Source of the DNA: Synechococcus sp. RS9916
GTDB lineage: Bacteria > Cyanobacteriota > Cyanobacteriia > PCC-6307 > Cyanobiaceae
DNA length: 64,000 nucleotides
Direction of reading: 5' to 3'
NCBI RefSeq assembly: GCF_000153825.1
Contig: NZ_DS022299.1
Location: 248,001 to 312,000, forward strand
Made by a program: the position numbers and the translations under genes. Below the pieces are notes generated by a model, which made no database searches, was not told the origin of the DNA, and was given only the letters and a program-made list of their open reading frames with translations. Positions 8,742 to 17,951 of this stretch are shown in pieces. Numbering within the stretch: position 1 is the first letter of the stretch; the number at the start of each line of letters is the position of its first letter.

Positions 8742-8784
8742 CTAGCGCTCCGTTCCCTTTCCGTCCTGTTCATCACCTCACGTC

Positions 8785-9399
8785 ATGGCCACACCTACTC
8801 CCCGCCGTCGTTCCAGCGCTGCGTCGTCCTCGGCAGCTGCGAAAGCATCGGCCACCCCTGCTGCCTCGAAGGCAAAGCCAGCTGCCAGCACTGCTGCCCA
8901 GACCACCATTGATGTGACCCCCGTGACCGCCTCCACTTCCGCTGCATCGTCGACAGCCTCAGCGAGCTCCCGCACCACCACGACACGTCGCAGCACTGCG
9001 GCCCGCAGCACCACGCGTTCCACTGCAGCCCGTTCCGGTGGGAACAAAGGTGGAAGCGGTTCCACTACGGGTCGTGCGTCCAGTGCCTCCCCCTCTCGCT
9101 CGGTTCAGGGCATCGCTCTGGGCATGATCGAGACCCGAGGCGTGGTGCCTGCGATCGAAGCAGCTGATGCCATGACCAAGGCCGCTGAGGTCACCCTTGT
9201 CAGCCGCGAGTTTGTCGGCGGTGGTTACGTCACCGTGATGGTTCGGGGTGAGACCGGTGCTGTAAATGCTGCCGTCCGCGCCGGTGCTGACGCCTGTGAG
9301 CGCGTTGGTGATGGCCTGGTGGCTGCCCACATCATTGCCCGCCCCCATCAGGAAGTGGAGCCTGCCCTCACGGCTTCAGGTGCAACCCGCCGACTCTGA
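8785..9399 (+). CDS. csoS1E: BMC-domain shell protein with long low-complexity N-terminus (CsoS1E type)
   Basis: The last 95 residues (about 108-204) form a BMC domain nearly identical to CsoS1A. The first 105 residues are a basic Ala/Ser/Thr-rich extension with repeats such as STTRSTAARS and no predicted fold. This matches CsoS1E, found in a subset of alpha-cyanobacteria. The extension could face the lumen and touch cargo or scaffold, which is inference. It starts 43 bases after csoS4B and closes the shell part of the cluster. Confidence 0.9.
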   Translation: MATPTPRRRSSAASSSAAAKASATPAASKAKPAASTAAQTTIDVTPVTASTSAASSTASASSRTTTTRRSTAARSTTRSTAARSGGNKGGSGSTTGRASSASPSRSVQGIALGMIETRGVVPAIEAADAMTKAAEVTLVSREFVGGGYVTVMVRGETGAVNAAVRAGADACERVGDGLVAAHIIARPHQEVEPALTASGATRRL

Positions 9400-9475
9400 A
9401 GACCCTTGTCAGTCCCTGGCTGATCGGGTGAAAACTCCGTCAGTTCGGGATTCCGCGGTTTATATTCCGCACCCA

Positions 9476-11356
9476 ATGCGGTGGTTCCGCAGCTGTTCTC
9501 GTCACCTCCTCTTGATTTCGGATCTGACCTTTGCTGAACAGACGTCCTGGTTGATCCCTTTGTACGGGTTCACCGGGATGGTGTTGGCGCTTCCCTGGGC
9601 AGCGGGCTGGTTTCGCCGTGATGCGCACCGCCCCGCCGCCTACCTCAATATTCTTCTCACCCTGCTGGCTTTCGTGCACGGAAGCTTGGTGCTGCAGGAC
9701 GTGATGGCGCTTGGACCAGCGACGCTGCACTATCCGTGGCTCAGCGTGGTTGACCTGCAGCTCGACATCAGCTTCAGCCTGTCGCTTACCAATGTTGCGG
9801 CGCTCGAACTGATTACGGGTCTGAGTCTGGTGTCTCAGATCTATTCGCTCGGCTACATGGACAAGGAGTGGGCCCTTGCCCGCTTTTTCGCGCTACTTGG
9901 CTTCTTCGAGGGCGCCATGTCGGGCGTGGTGCTAAGCGACACCCTGTTCCAGAGCTATTTCCTCCTGGAGATGCTCACCCTGTCCACTTATTTGCTGGTG
10001 GGCTTCTGGTACGCACAGCCCTTGGTGATCACCGCGGCCAGGGATGCCTTTCTCACCAAGCGCGTTGGTGATGTGTTGCTTCTGATGGGTGTCGTCGCCC
10101 TGGCTGCCTACGCCGGGGTGATGGGATTTGATGATCTCTACGCCTGGGCCGCAGAAGACAAGCTTTCCCCCCTGGCCACAACCCTGATCGGTCTTGGTCT
10201 GATTGCAGGACCAATGGGGAAGTGTGCCCAATTCCCCATGCATCTCTGGCTCGATGAAGCCATGGAGGGGCCAAACCCTGCATCAATCCTGCGCAACTCC
10301 GTGGTGGTGACGTGCGGAGCCATCGTGCTCCTCAAGGTGATGCCTCTGCTGCAGCACGCCCCAGTCACGCTTGTTGTGCTGCAAGTGGTTGGTGCCATCA
10401 GTGCCATCGGTGGCTCCCTGGTTTCCATTGCCCAGGTCGATATCAAGAGGACTCTGTCGTATTCCACCACCGCCTATCTGGGTCTGGTGTTTATCGCCAT
10501 TGCTCTGCAGGTGCCGGTCCTCGCGCTGTTGATCCTCTTCTCTCACGCCGTATCAAAGGCATTGCTGTCGATGAGCGTCGGCGGTGTGATCGCCGCCACC
10601 AATTGCCAGGACATCACCGAGCTCGGTGGTCTTGGTGGACGCATGCCTGCCACCACCACAGCCTTTCTGGTCGGGGGAGCAGGCTTGGTCGGTCTTGTTC
10701 CTCTTGGTGGCTTCCTCTGTCTGGCCCAATCAGTCGAATTGATTGGAGCGCGCTCCTCCGGATTGGTGGTCATCTTTTTGCTGACCAATGCCCTCACAGC
10801 CCTCAACCTTGCCCGCGTTTACCGCCACGTGTTCTTGGGGCAGCCCCTGCTGAAAACCCGCCGCGCTGTTGAAGTGAACTGGCAAATGGCCTTCCCGATG
10901 GTGGCGATGACCGTCATCGTGATTCTCACCCCCATTTTCCTGATTCGACTCGAGTCCCTTGAAGGGCTTCTCGCATTCCCTCTCTGGGCCGCTGGGCTTG
11001 TGGTGGGCAGTGGCTTGATCGGCGTGGTTGCAGGAACCCTGCTTCCCCTCAGCAAGGCCTGGTCCCGTTCGATCAATCCCGTCGTCCGTTGGTTGCAGGA
11101 TCTGCTGGCCTTCGACTTCTACACCGAGCGCTTCTATCGCATCACCATCGTGAACGTGGTGGCCGGGTTCTCAAGACTCGCCTACGCCTTTGATCGCATT
11201 GTTGTGGATGGACTGCTCCATGGGATGGCTCGGTTCTCCCTCAGCAGTGCTCAGAGCCTCAAATTGAGCATCAGCGGTCGCAGTCAGACCTATGTGCTCA
11301 CTGTGGTGGCCGCCATTCTTCTGTTCCTCAGCTCCTTGAGCTGGCTGCTGCGCTGA
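9476..11356 (+). CDS. ndhF4: NDH-1 subunit NdhF4 (constitutive CO2-uptake complex)
   Basis: This is a large membrane subunit of the NDH-1 variant that couples electron flow to hydration of CO2 in the cytoplasm. About 600 residues are highly hydrophobic with many membrane spans. They include the proton-antiporter core KCAQFPMHLWLDEAMEGPNP and the discontinuous helix QVDIKRTLSYSTTAYLG. The gene is directly followed by ndhD4 (7 bases) and chpX, the classic trio. The start is uncertain: the ATG at 9476 or the TTG at 9512, which would give an N-terminus LISDLTFAEQTSWLIPLYG closer to relatives. An earlier frame extension overlaps csoS1E and is rejected. Confidence 0.9.
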   Translation: MRWFRSCSRHLLLISDLTFAEQTSWLIPLYGFTGMVLALPWAAGWFRRDAHRPAAYLNILLTLLAFVHGSLVLQDVMALGPATLHYPWLSVVDLQLDISFSLSLTNVAALELITGLSLVSQIYSLGYMDKEWALARFFALLGFFEGAMSGVVLSDTLFQSYFLLEMLTLSTYLLVGFWYAQPLVITAARDAFLTKRVGDVLLLMGVVALAAYAGVMGFDDLYAWAAEDKLSPLATTLIGLGLIAGPMGKCAQFPMHLWLDEAMEGPNPASILRNSVVVTCGAIVLLKVMPLLQHAPVTLVVLQVVGAISAIGGSLVSIAQVDIKRTLSYSTTAYLGLVFIAIALQVPVLALLILFSHAVSKALLSMSVGGVIAATNCQDITELGGLGGRMPATTTAFLVGGAGLVGLVPLGGFLCLAQSVELIGARSSGLVVIFLLTNALTALNLARVYRHVFLGQPLLKTRRAVEVNWQMAFPMVAMTVIVILTPIFLIRLESLEGLLAFPLWAAGLVVGSGLIGVVAGTLLPLSKAWSRSINPVVRWLQDLLAFDFYTERFYRITIVNVVAGFSRLAYAFDRIVVDGLLHGMARFSLSSAQSLKLSISGRSQTYVLTVVAAILLFLSSLSWLLR

Positions 11357-11362
11357 TCACCG

Positions 11363-12871
11363 ATGCTCCTCTCTCTTCTCCTCTTGATCCCGCTGCTGGG
11401 AGCATTGCTGATCACTCTGATCCCAGGTGATCGCACCAGTGCTTTTTTCCGCTCCTTCACGGCCGTGCTGCTGATCGCACAGTGCGTTGCCAGTGCGGCC
11501 CTCTTGATCCCCTTCAATCCGGCTGACTCAGGTCTTCAGTTGATTGAGCATTTTGCTTGGTTGCCGAGCATCGGTCTCGACTACGTCCTGGCTGTGGATG
11601 GTCTCTCCATGCCGCTGGTGCTGATGAATGGCGTGCTCTGCCTCGTTGCGGCTCTTGCATCCCGCAAGATTGAGAATCGCCCCAGGATTTATTTCGCGCT
11701 CCTACTGGTGATCAGTGGTGCTGTGAACGGTGCCTTTCTGGCCCAGAACCTCCTTCTCTTTTTCCTGTTCTACGAGCTGGAACTGATTCCCCTCTGGATG
11801 TTGATTGCCATCTGGGGAGGGACCAATCGGGCCTACGCCTCCACCAAGTTCCTGATCGTCACGGCTGTGTCGGGAATGCTGATCCTTGGAGCCTTCCTCG
11901 GCCTGGCGTTGCTGTCCGGCAGCGTTGATTTCAGCCTCAACCCCGTTCTCCCGGGTGCACTGCCGATCACAACCCAGTTGTTGCTGATGGGTGCTCTCCT
12001 GATCGGTTTCGGGATCAAGATCCCTCTCTTCCCTTTCCACACCTGGCTTCCTGATGCCCACACCGAGGCTTCAACTCCAGTCTCTGTGTTGTTGGCAGGG
12101 GTCCTTCTGAAGCTGGGCACCTATGGATTGCTTCGTTTCTGCCTTGGCCTTTTCCCTGAGGCGTGGCACCTGGCTGCGCCTTGGCTGGCTGGTTGGGCTG
12201 CGGTTTCGGTGCTCTATGGCTCTCTTGCCGCCATCGCCCAGACCGACATGAAAAAGATGGTGGCCTACAGCTCCGTTGGCCATATGGGTTACGTGCTTCT
12301 TGCCGCCGCCGCCGCCACACCGCTCGGTTTGATTGGAGCCCTCTTCCAGATGGTGAGTCATGGCTTGATTTCGGCCATCCTCTTCCTCGTGGTTGGGGTT
12401 GTGTATGAACGCACCGGGACGCGCGATCTGAATATCCTTCGGGGATTGCTCAACCCCCAGCGGGGACTTCCCCTCAGTGGCACGTTGATGATCATTGGCG
12501 TGATGGCCAGTGCGGGAATTCCCGGCATGGCTGGATTTATTTCTGAGTTTCTGATTTTCCGGGGCAGCCTTGGGCCGTTCCCCTTGGCCACCCTGTTGAG
12601 CATGGTGGGCTCCGGGCTGACAGCCGTGTATTTCTTGTTGCTGGTCAACCGCGCATTCTTTGGCCGCCTCGCGGTCGCCTCAGGTCAGGATCCAAATCCT
12701 CGTGTGCTCTCGCCCGTTCCGCTTGCCCAACAGATGCCCGCCATTCTTCTTTCACTTGGCATTCTTGTGCTCGGTCTTGTCCCACACCTGTTGGTGGGTC
12801 TGAGTGAAGCCACAACCACCGGCCTCAGCCAATTTGCCGTCACCACGATCTCCGGAGGTCTGTCCTCATGA
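11363..12871 (+). CDS. ndhD4: NDH-1 subunit NdhD4
   Basis: This is the antiporter-like subunit paired with NdhF4, 502 residues and almost entirely transmembrane. The Mrp-type core is clear: FELELIPLWMLI (about 140), GFGIKIPLFPFHTWLPDAHTE at about 213-233 and QTDMKKMVAYSSVGHMGYV near 293-311. The ATG follows CGATGCTCC, seven bases after ndhF4, and the last four bases overlap the chpX start (ATGA). Specificity for the CO2-uptake form is inferred from the chpX neighbour. Confidence 0.93.
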   Translation: MLLSLLLLIPLLGALLITLIPGDRTSAFFRSFTAVLLIAQCVASAALLIPFNPADSGLQLIEHFAWLPSIGLDYVLAVDGLSMPLVLMNGVLCLVAALASRKIENRPRIYFALLLVISGAVNGAFLAQNLLLFFLFYELELIPLWMLIAIWGGTNRAYASTKFLIVTAVSGMLILGAFLGLALLSGSVDFSLNPVLPGALPITTQLLLMGALLIGFGIKIPLFPFHTWLPDAHTEASTPVSVLLAGVLLKLGTYGLLRFCLGLFPEAWHLAAPWLAGWAAVSVLYGSLAAIAQTDMKKMVAYSSVGHMGYVLLAAAAATPLGLIGALFQMVSHGLISAILFLVVGVVYERTGTRDLNILRGLLNPQRGLPLSGTLMIIGVMASAGIPGMAGFISEFLIFRGSLGPFPLATLLSMVGSGLTAVYFLLLVNRAFFGRLAVASGQDPNPRVLSPVPLAQQMPAILLSLGILVLGLVPHLLVGLSEATTTGLSQFAVTTISGGLSS

Positions 12872-14004
12872 CTGTGATCCAGGCTCCCACCCCGACCGAG
12901 GCTCTCCCCGATCTTGATGAGTTAATGGCTCGGCTTCTATCCGACCGTCCGTTGTTGGATGACACGCCTGACCATCTGCTTCAGGTGGTGAATGTGCTTG
13001 AGAGTTACGGCCTGGTTCTTGATGCTTACAGCCGAAACCTGGTCTTTCAGGGGGAGACCCAGCTGTTGAAGCCCTTTCCAGTGATGCGTTTTTTCCATGA
13101 GGGCTTTTCGTTTGAGCGCCTCTGGCAACACCTGATGGGGGATCGCATCAACTTTGAATACGCTGAATACTGCCAAAAAGCGATGTTCTGGCATGCCACT
13201 GGTGGCATGGATGCTTACTTCGACACCGAGCCATTTTTAGAGGCCTGCCAGCGCATTATTCAGCTTCGTTGTCGCCGCGATCCTCTGATGGCGATGATCA
13301 ATCGACTCTTCCCTTCATTTGCTCCGGAGTCGATTCGTTCGCTCACCACGATTTATGCCCTGGGTTTGTTCTGGCGGGTGATGAGCGATATCTTCATTGA
13401 TCTGGCACGTCGCTACAAGATTGGTGAGGTGGCCTGCGTCAATGATGTGGTCCATCACATCCGAGACGGCCTGGTCACGGCTGCAGCGCACCCGATTGAA
13501 TACAAAGTGACAGAGGGTGGAGAAGAAATCTGGATTCTCCCTCCCGAAGCCGGTCTCACCTTCCTGATGGATGTGGCCGTTCCCTATGTGGAAGCGGTGT
13601 TTTTCCGGGGAATGCCCTTCTTGGGCACTGTGTCCTACAACGCCCAGGCCCAGCAGATTGCTCCTGATATCAGCAGCTTTAAGTACGGGGCTCTTTATGC
13701 CGATCCGATTCCCAGCATGGGTGCTGGCATCCCCCCCAGCCTCTGCATGTCGGATATGTTCCGCAACCTCCCTGAGGAGTTGAGCCGTTGGTATGACAGC
13801 CATGGCCGCGGTCAGGTCGATGCCCATGTGCAGATCTGTGTGAGCTTTCAGAAGTCGATGTTCTGCGTCACCAACGCCGCCATTGCCGGCACCCTGCCGC
13901 ATCCCCTCGACAGCACAGATCCCTCTGCCCAGCAAGCCAACCGCGATCATGCTCGCGCCTGGGGTGAGCGTCTGATGGGCTGCCGCCGTGTGGCGTTGCT
14001 CTAG
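12868..14004 (+). CDS. chpX: CO2 hydration protein ChpX/CupB
   Basis: This soluble partner of NDH-1 is proposed to hold a zinc carbonic-anhydrase-like site that turns CO2 into bicarbonate one way. In 378 residues the segments RFFHEGFSFERLWQHLMG, FWHATGGMDAYFDTEPF and YGALYADPIPSMGAGIPPS are typical of the Chp family. It overlaps ndhD4 by four bases, so the three proteins are probably made together. The choice of ChpX (constitutive) over ChpY (inducible) rests on linkage to the cso operon, as in other alpha-cyanobacteria. Confidence 0.93.
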   Translation: MTVIQAPTPTEALPDLDELMARLLSDRPLLDDTPDHLLQVVNVLESYGLVLDAYSRNLVFQGETQLLKPFPVMRFFHEGFSFERLWQHLMGDRINFEYAEYCQKAMFWHATGGMDAYFDTEPFLEACQRIIQLRCRRDPLMAMINRLFPSFAPESIRSLTTIYALGLFWRVMSDIFIDLARRYKIGEVACVNDVVHHIRDGLVTAAAHPIEYKVTEGGEEIWILPPEAGLTFLMDVAVPYVEAVFFRGMPFLGTVSYNAQAQQIAPDISSFKYGALYADPIPSMGAGIPPSLCMSDMFRNLPEELSRWYDSHGRGQVDAHVQICVSFQKSMFCVTNAAIAGTLPHPLDSTDPSAQQANRDHARAWGERLMGCRRVALL

Positions 14005-14028
14005 GTTCAGCACAGTTCAGTCAGGGTT

Positions 14029-14286
14029 GTGGTGAAGCACGGTTGGGAGGAGCGCAATCGGCCGATTCGCCTGGAGCGCCGGTTCGAATTTGAGACGTAT
14101 AGCGCCACCCGTGACTTCCTGGATCGCCTGGGCAGCTTCAGTGAAGACCAACAGCGGTTCCCCGACATCAGCTTCGGACGCACCTACGTCAACATCACCC
14201 TGCGCCCTCTCGATGAGAGTGAGGGGGCTCAACTTCAAGAGAATGACCACGCCTTCGCGGCGGGGGTGGATGGATTGCTCGATTGA
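14029..14286 (+). CDS. Alpha-carboxysome Rubisco assembly factor acRAF (pterin dehydratase-like)
   Basis: This small protein (85 residues, GTG start) has the pterin-4a-carbinolamine dehydratase fold: the [19 protein letters not shown] helix and the [14 protein letters not shown] strand. The histidine motif expected of the active enzyme is not present, which agrees with the acRAF group, a Rubisco assembly chaperone encoded beside alpha-carboxysome genes. It lies 25 bases after chpX and its end overlaps the cbbX start. Family assignment is from pattern and context, and the chaperone role is known only from relatives. Confidence 0.88.
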   Translation: MVKHGWEERNRPIRLERRFEFETYSATRDFLDRLGSFSEDQQRFPDISFGRTYVNITLRPLDESEGAQLQENDHAFAAGVDGLLD

Positions 14287-15175
14287 CCTGGCCTCCAGTT
14301 ATGCCGATTCAGGCGTAGCTGAGGTGCTTGAACAGCTGGATCAGGATCTGGTGGGGCTGACGCCTGTCAAAACCAGAATTCGTGAGATTGCAGCCCTGTT
14401 GTTGGTCGAGCAGGCCCGCCGCTCGATGGATCTCACCAGTGCGGCCCCAGGGCTTCACATGTCGTTTACTGGACGGCCTGGAACAGGAAAAACAACTGTG
14501 GCGATGCGGATCTCCGAGATCCTTCATCGCCTTGGTTATCTGCGCAAGGGCCATGTGGTCACCGTGACTCGGGATGACCTTGTGGGGCAATACGTCGGCC
14601 ATACCGCTCCCAAGACCCGAGAGATGATTAAGCGGGCCCAGGGTGGTGTGTTGTTTATCGATGAGGCTTATTACCTCCATAAGCCCGGTAATGAACGTGA
14701 TTACGGGGCGGAGGCGATTGAAATCCTGCTTCAGGATATGGAGCGTCAGCGTTCCGAGTTTGTGGTGATTTTCGCTGGCTACAAAGATGAGATGGAGACT
14801 TTTTATCAGTCCAATCCGGGTTTGAAATCGCGCGTATCACACCACATCGACTTTCCTGATTACAGCAATGAAGAGTTGATGGAAATTGCCAAGATGCTTC
14901 TCAGGCAGCAGAACTATTGCTTTGATGACAATGCTGTTCGTGCATTCGCTGATTACATCGCAAGGCGTAGGCAGCTGCCCTTGTTTGCCAATGCTCGATC
15001 GATTCGCAATGCCATTGATCGGATGCGTTTGCGTCAGGCCAACCGGTTGTTTGCTCGCATGGGGCAGGCCCTTGATCGCGACGACTTAATCACCATTCAG
15101 GCGGCCGATATTCTCACCAGTCGGGTGTTTCTCGGTGAGGTGGAGGGGCAAGATCCAGCTCTACCGCTCACTTGA
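14243..15175 (+). CDS. cbbX: Rubisco activase CbbX (AAA+ ATPase)
   Basis: This AAA+ motor removes inhibitory sugar phosphates from red/form IA-type Rubisco. It has the Walker A motif [13 protein letters not shown], Walker [13 protein letters not shown], the pore-loop region [16 protein letters not shown] and the arginine-finger region [14 protein letters not shown]. From the ATG at 14243 it is 310 residues, close to the 309 of the Rhodobacter protein. An ATG at 14270 is also possible. Either start overlaps acRAF, so the two are likely co-translated. It is the last + strand gene of the CCM cluster. Confidence 0.94.
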   Translation: MTTPSRRGWMDCSIDLASSYADSGVAEVLEQLDQDLVGLTPVKTRIREIAALLLVEQARRSMDLTSAAPGLHMSFTGRPGTGKTTVAMRISEILHRLGYLRKGHVVTVTRDDLVGQYVGHTAPKTREMIKRAQGGVLFIDEAYYLHKPGNERDYGAEAIEILLQDMERQRSEFVVIFAGYKDEMETFYQSNPGLKSRVSHHIDFPDYSNEELMEIAKMLLRQQNYCFDDNAVRAFADYIARRRQLPLFANARSIRNAIDRMRLRQANRLFARMGQALDRDDLITIQAADILTSRVFLGEVEGQDPALPLT

Positions 15176-15189
15176 CCAGGTCAACGCGC

Positions 15190-15413
15190 TCAATCCTTGG
15201 GGGATTCGAGATCCCGGCGAATCAGTGCCAGCAGATAGGAGGGCGCTTTGTATCGGCTTGGCAGGCAGCGGTTAAGGTTTCGAGATGCCCCCAGCAGACC
15301 GTCTTTTTGATGTCGTCCACGCTGCGCCCCTCTTTCAGCAGCCGTCTGAGGGCTTTGCAGTAGAGGGGATAACCCGCTTCGAGTTCACCGATGGTGAGTT
15401 TGGCCTGGGCCAT
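15190..15413 (-). pseudogene. DUF3136-like small protein, frame broken by one base
   Basis: From the ATG at 15413 the frame reads MAQAKLTIGELEAGYPLYCK through VCWGHLETL, then runs into an early stop at 15222. One base added near 15273-15276 (in the GGTTAAGGT stretch) restores a natural end, CLPSRYKAPSYLLALIRRDL, stopping at 15190. The restored protein aligns without gaps to the intact paralogue at 41019-41240 (SIGELEAGFPSYCLAL...CWDYLQRL...LPREYRSPADLL). So the gene is either freshly inactivated or carries a sequencing error. The family is a small cyanobacterial one of unknown function, which I believe is DUF3136. The broken frame follows cbbX tail to tail. Confidence 0.75.
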
Positions 15414-15474
15414 GGAGTCTCGCAGCGCAACACTCAACCTATGCAATCGCTGGTCGACCCCGCTGTTTGACGGC

Positions 15475-15873
15475 TCAACCCAGATAGGCGACACAGTCGA
15501 TTTCCACCTTGGCGCCAAGCGGCAGAGCAGCCACTTGCACACATGCGCGGGCGGGGCTCACACCCTCACCAAACATGCCCGCATACAAGGCATTGACCTT
15601 TTGGAAATCGTTGAGATCGGCAAGAAACACGGTGGTGCGCACCACCCTTGATGCATCCGCTCCTGCTTCCGTCAGAACGGCGTTGAGGTTTTTGAGCACC
15701 TGACGGGTTTCCGCCTCCACATCGCCGTCGCCAACCATGGTGCCGGTGGCGGGATCCAGAGGGATTTGACCAGAGCAATACAGCCAGTCACCCGCCTTCA
15801 CCGCCTGGTTGTAAGGGCCCACGGGAGCAGGCGCCGCAGCGGTGGTGATCGCCTGGGTCGGTGAGGTCGACAT
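15475..15873 (-). CDS. ridA: RidA family reactive-intermediate deaminase
   Basis: RidA (YjgF/UK114) hydrolyses reactive enamine/imine products of PLP enzymes such as IlvA. The 132-residue protein has the family pattern PVGPYNQAVKAGDWLYCSGQ, then VRTTVFLADLNDF and PARACVQVAALPLGAKVEID, with the conserved substrate arginine in PARA. I start it at the ATG at 15873. The frame continues upstream to a weaker start at 15918. It is divergent from the ABC ATPase gene, 64 bases away. Confidence 0.93.
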   Translation of the reverse strand: MSTSPTQAITTAAAPAPVGPYNQAVKAGDWLYCSGQIPLDPATGTMVGDGDVEAETRQVLKNLNAVLTEAGADASRVVRTTVFLADLNDFQKVNALYAGMFGEGVSPARACVQVAALPLGAKVEIDCVAYLG

Positions 15874-15936
15874 GGTGGGGACGCACAATGGGTCTGCATC
15901 ATCGCCTTCGGTGACCATGGCGGGGAGCCATTCGCT

Positions 15937-17103
15937 TTGACAGTGTCTGGAGACACGTCCATAGAAGCCCGGCCTGCTTCTGCGGACGAAGCCTCATCCG
16001 CGTCGGGTCAAGCACCGGTGGAGGTGCGGGGGCTTTGGCATCGCTATTCCTCTGCCAATGCGGACTGGACGCTGCAGGGCATTGACCTCACCCTGCAGCC
16101 CGGCGAGCTGGTCGGTTTGCTGGGTCCCTCGGGGTGCGGAAAAACCACGTTGTTGCGCCTGATTGCAGGTTTTGAGGTGCCCTCGCTGGGCGAGGTGCGG
16201 ATGCATGGCCAGCCGGTGGCGTCGGCTCAGCGCTGGCTGCCCCCCGAGCGGCGCGGGGTGGGCATGGTGTTTCAGGACTACGCCCTGTTCCCCCATCTCA
16301 CGGCCTGGGAGAACACCTGCTTTGGGTTGCGTCGCGGACAGGACACCAGTCGTGCCGCCTGGTTGTTGGAGCTGCTGGGTCTGGAGAGGCTCACCAAACG
16401 CTTCCCCCACGAGCTCTCGGGAGGGCAGCGCCAGCGCCTGGCCCTGGCGCGAGCCCTGGCTCCGGCTCCGGCTGTGGTGTTGCTGGATGAGCCTTTTTCA
16501 AACTTGGATGTGGAGGTGCGGCTGAGACTGCGCAGTGAGCTTCCTGCCGTCCTCAGTCGCTGTGGCACCTCGGGGGTGCTGGTGACCCATGACCCTGGCG
16601 AGGCTTTGGCGATCTGTGACCGTGTGGCGGTGATGAAGGACGGGATCCTTCATCAGTGCGCCTCGCCCCGCACCTTGGTGGAGTCGCCGGCCAGTTCGTT
16701 TGTGGGGCGCTTTGTGTTGCAGGGCAATCTCTTGCCGGTGCACCGCGAGCCTGACGGTCGCTGGCGATGTTTGCTGGGTGTGCTCGAGCGCAACGATGCT
16801 CAGTCTTTGGATCGCCACCCGGACGTTGCAGCTGACCAGGAGCAAACACCGGCCTTGCTGGTGGACCCGTCCGCCATCAGTCTGGAATTGGACCCTGAGG
16901 GGGACGCTTGCGTGATGGGGCGCGAATTTCTCGGTCGCGAGTGGCTTTATCGCGTGGAAGCAGCGGAGCAGCAGATGCGCTTGCTGCTCCCTCTGGCTCA
17001 GGACTATCGCCGCGGAACCCGCTGTCGGCTGCGGCTCAGGGCCGGGGAATCCGTGTTGCTGTATCCCCACCGCATCCCCTTGGTGGCCACTGCTGAGAGC
17101 TGA
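15937..17103 (+). CDS. ABC transporter ATP-binding protein, iron(III)/FbpC type
   Basis: This is the nucleotide-binding subunit of an importer. Walker A GPSGCGKTTLL is at about residues 69-79, the Q-loop is in VFQDYALFPH, the signature is LSGGQRQRLALARAL, and Walker B is VVLLDEPFSNLD. The C-terminal 150 residues form a TOBE/regulatory region. Closest in pattern to Fe(III)-type FbpC/FutC, though spermidine or sulfate relatives look similar. No permease or binding protein lies nearby, so it must work with partners elsewhere. The start is weak: TTG at 15937, or GTG at 15943. Confidence 0.82.
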   Translation: MTVSGDTSIEARPASADEASSASGQAPVEVRGLWHRYSSANADWTLQGIDLTLQPGELVGLLGPSGCGKTTLLRLIAGFEVPSLGEVRMHGQPVASAQRWLPPERRGVGMVFQDYALFPHLTAWENTCFGLRRGQDTSRAAWLLELLGLERLTKRFPHELSGGQRQRLALARALAPAPAVVLLDEPFSNLDVEVRLRLRSELPAVLSRCGTSGVLVTHDPGEALAICDRVAVMKDGILHQCASPRTLVESPASSFVGRFVLQGNLLPVHREPDGRWRCLLGVLERNDAQSLDRHPDVAADQEQTPALLVDPSAISLELDPEGDACVMGREFLGREWLYRVEAAEQQMRLLLPLAQDYRRGTRCRLRLRAGESVLLYPHRIPLVATAES

Positions 17104-17136
17104 GACGACATTGCTTCGGCCAGGCACGGCGCGCAA

Positions 17137-17922
17137 TCACCCGCGCCACTGGTCTTTATCAGCGCGCAGGCTTGCCAGCTTGTCTGGGGTCGAGGCTTGA
17201 AGAAACAGGTTGGTGGCCTGCTCAATCTTGATCGTGCTGGGCAGGCTGCTGGCCCCTTGTCGACGCAGGCCCTGTACTTGCTCAAGCCTCTCTTTGATCT
17301 GTTGATTGAGAGGAGCGCGTTGCATGGCCCAGCGCAGATTGGCCTCGGTGTATTCGTGGGCGCAATGCACCGTTGTGCTGTCGGGGAGAGAGCCAAGCCG
17401 CTGCAAGGCCCTGTGCATGTCTGTGGCTGTTCCTTCAAACAGACGCCCGCAGCCTGCGCTGAACAAGGTGTCACCGCAGAACAACGCCGCTGGTTCGCCA
17501 GCTCGGCCACCCTCTGGCACCAAGAAGGCGATATGCGCCCTGGTGTGGGCTGGCACATCGATCACCTCAAGCTCCTGACCGAGCAGGGGTAATCGGTCTC
17601 CGCCCCGCACGGACACGGTTTGAAAGGGGATCCGTTCCCGGTCTGCGGCCGCAGCAACCACCGCAGCGGCGGGCCACTGCGCCAGGAGTTCGGGCGTGCC
17701 GCCGATGTGATCGGCATGGTGGTGGGTCTGAAGCACCGCCTTCAGTTGCAGGTCGCGGTCTGTCAGCCAGCTGATCACAGGGCCCGCCACCGCAGGGTCC
17801 ACCACCACAGCCTGGTTGCCTCGCACCCAGATCCAAATGATGTTGTCGTTGAGAACGGGCAGCTGATGAATGCCATCAGCCACCGTCTGGGGTGCAGGGG
17901 CGTTCGCCGGGGTCGGGGGCAT
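17137..17922 (-). CDS. gloB: Hydroxyacylglutathione hydrolase (glyoxalase II)
   Basis: This metallo-beta-lactamase-fold enzyme splits S-lactoylglutathione to lactate and glutathione, the last step of methylglyoxal removal. The binuclear metal motif [10 protein letters not shown] is at about residues 66-75, later ligands lie in PAHTRAHI and [17 protein letters not shown], and [11 protein letters not shown] is typical of gloB. It has 261 residues, normal for the family. It faces away from hisG (start at 17952), and the 29-base gap must hold promoters for both. Confidence 0.93.
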   Translation of the reverse strand: MPPTPANAPAPQTVADGIHQLPVLNDNIIWIWVRGNQAVVVDPAVAGPVISWLTDRDLQLKAVLQTHHHADHIGGTPELLAQWPAAAVVAAAADRERIPFQTVSVRGGDRLPLLGQELEVIDVPAHTRAHIAFLVPEGGRAGEPAALFCGDTLFSAGCGRLFEGTATDMHRALQRLGSLPDSTTVHCAHEYTEANLRWAMQRAPLNQQIKERLEQVQGLRRQGASSLPSTIKIEQATNLFLQASTPDKLASLRADKDQWRG

Positions 17923-17951
17923 CGTTAAAGTCCAGGTCGACGCATCAGTCC

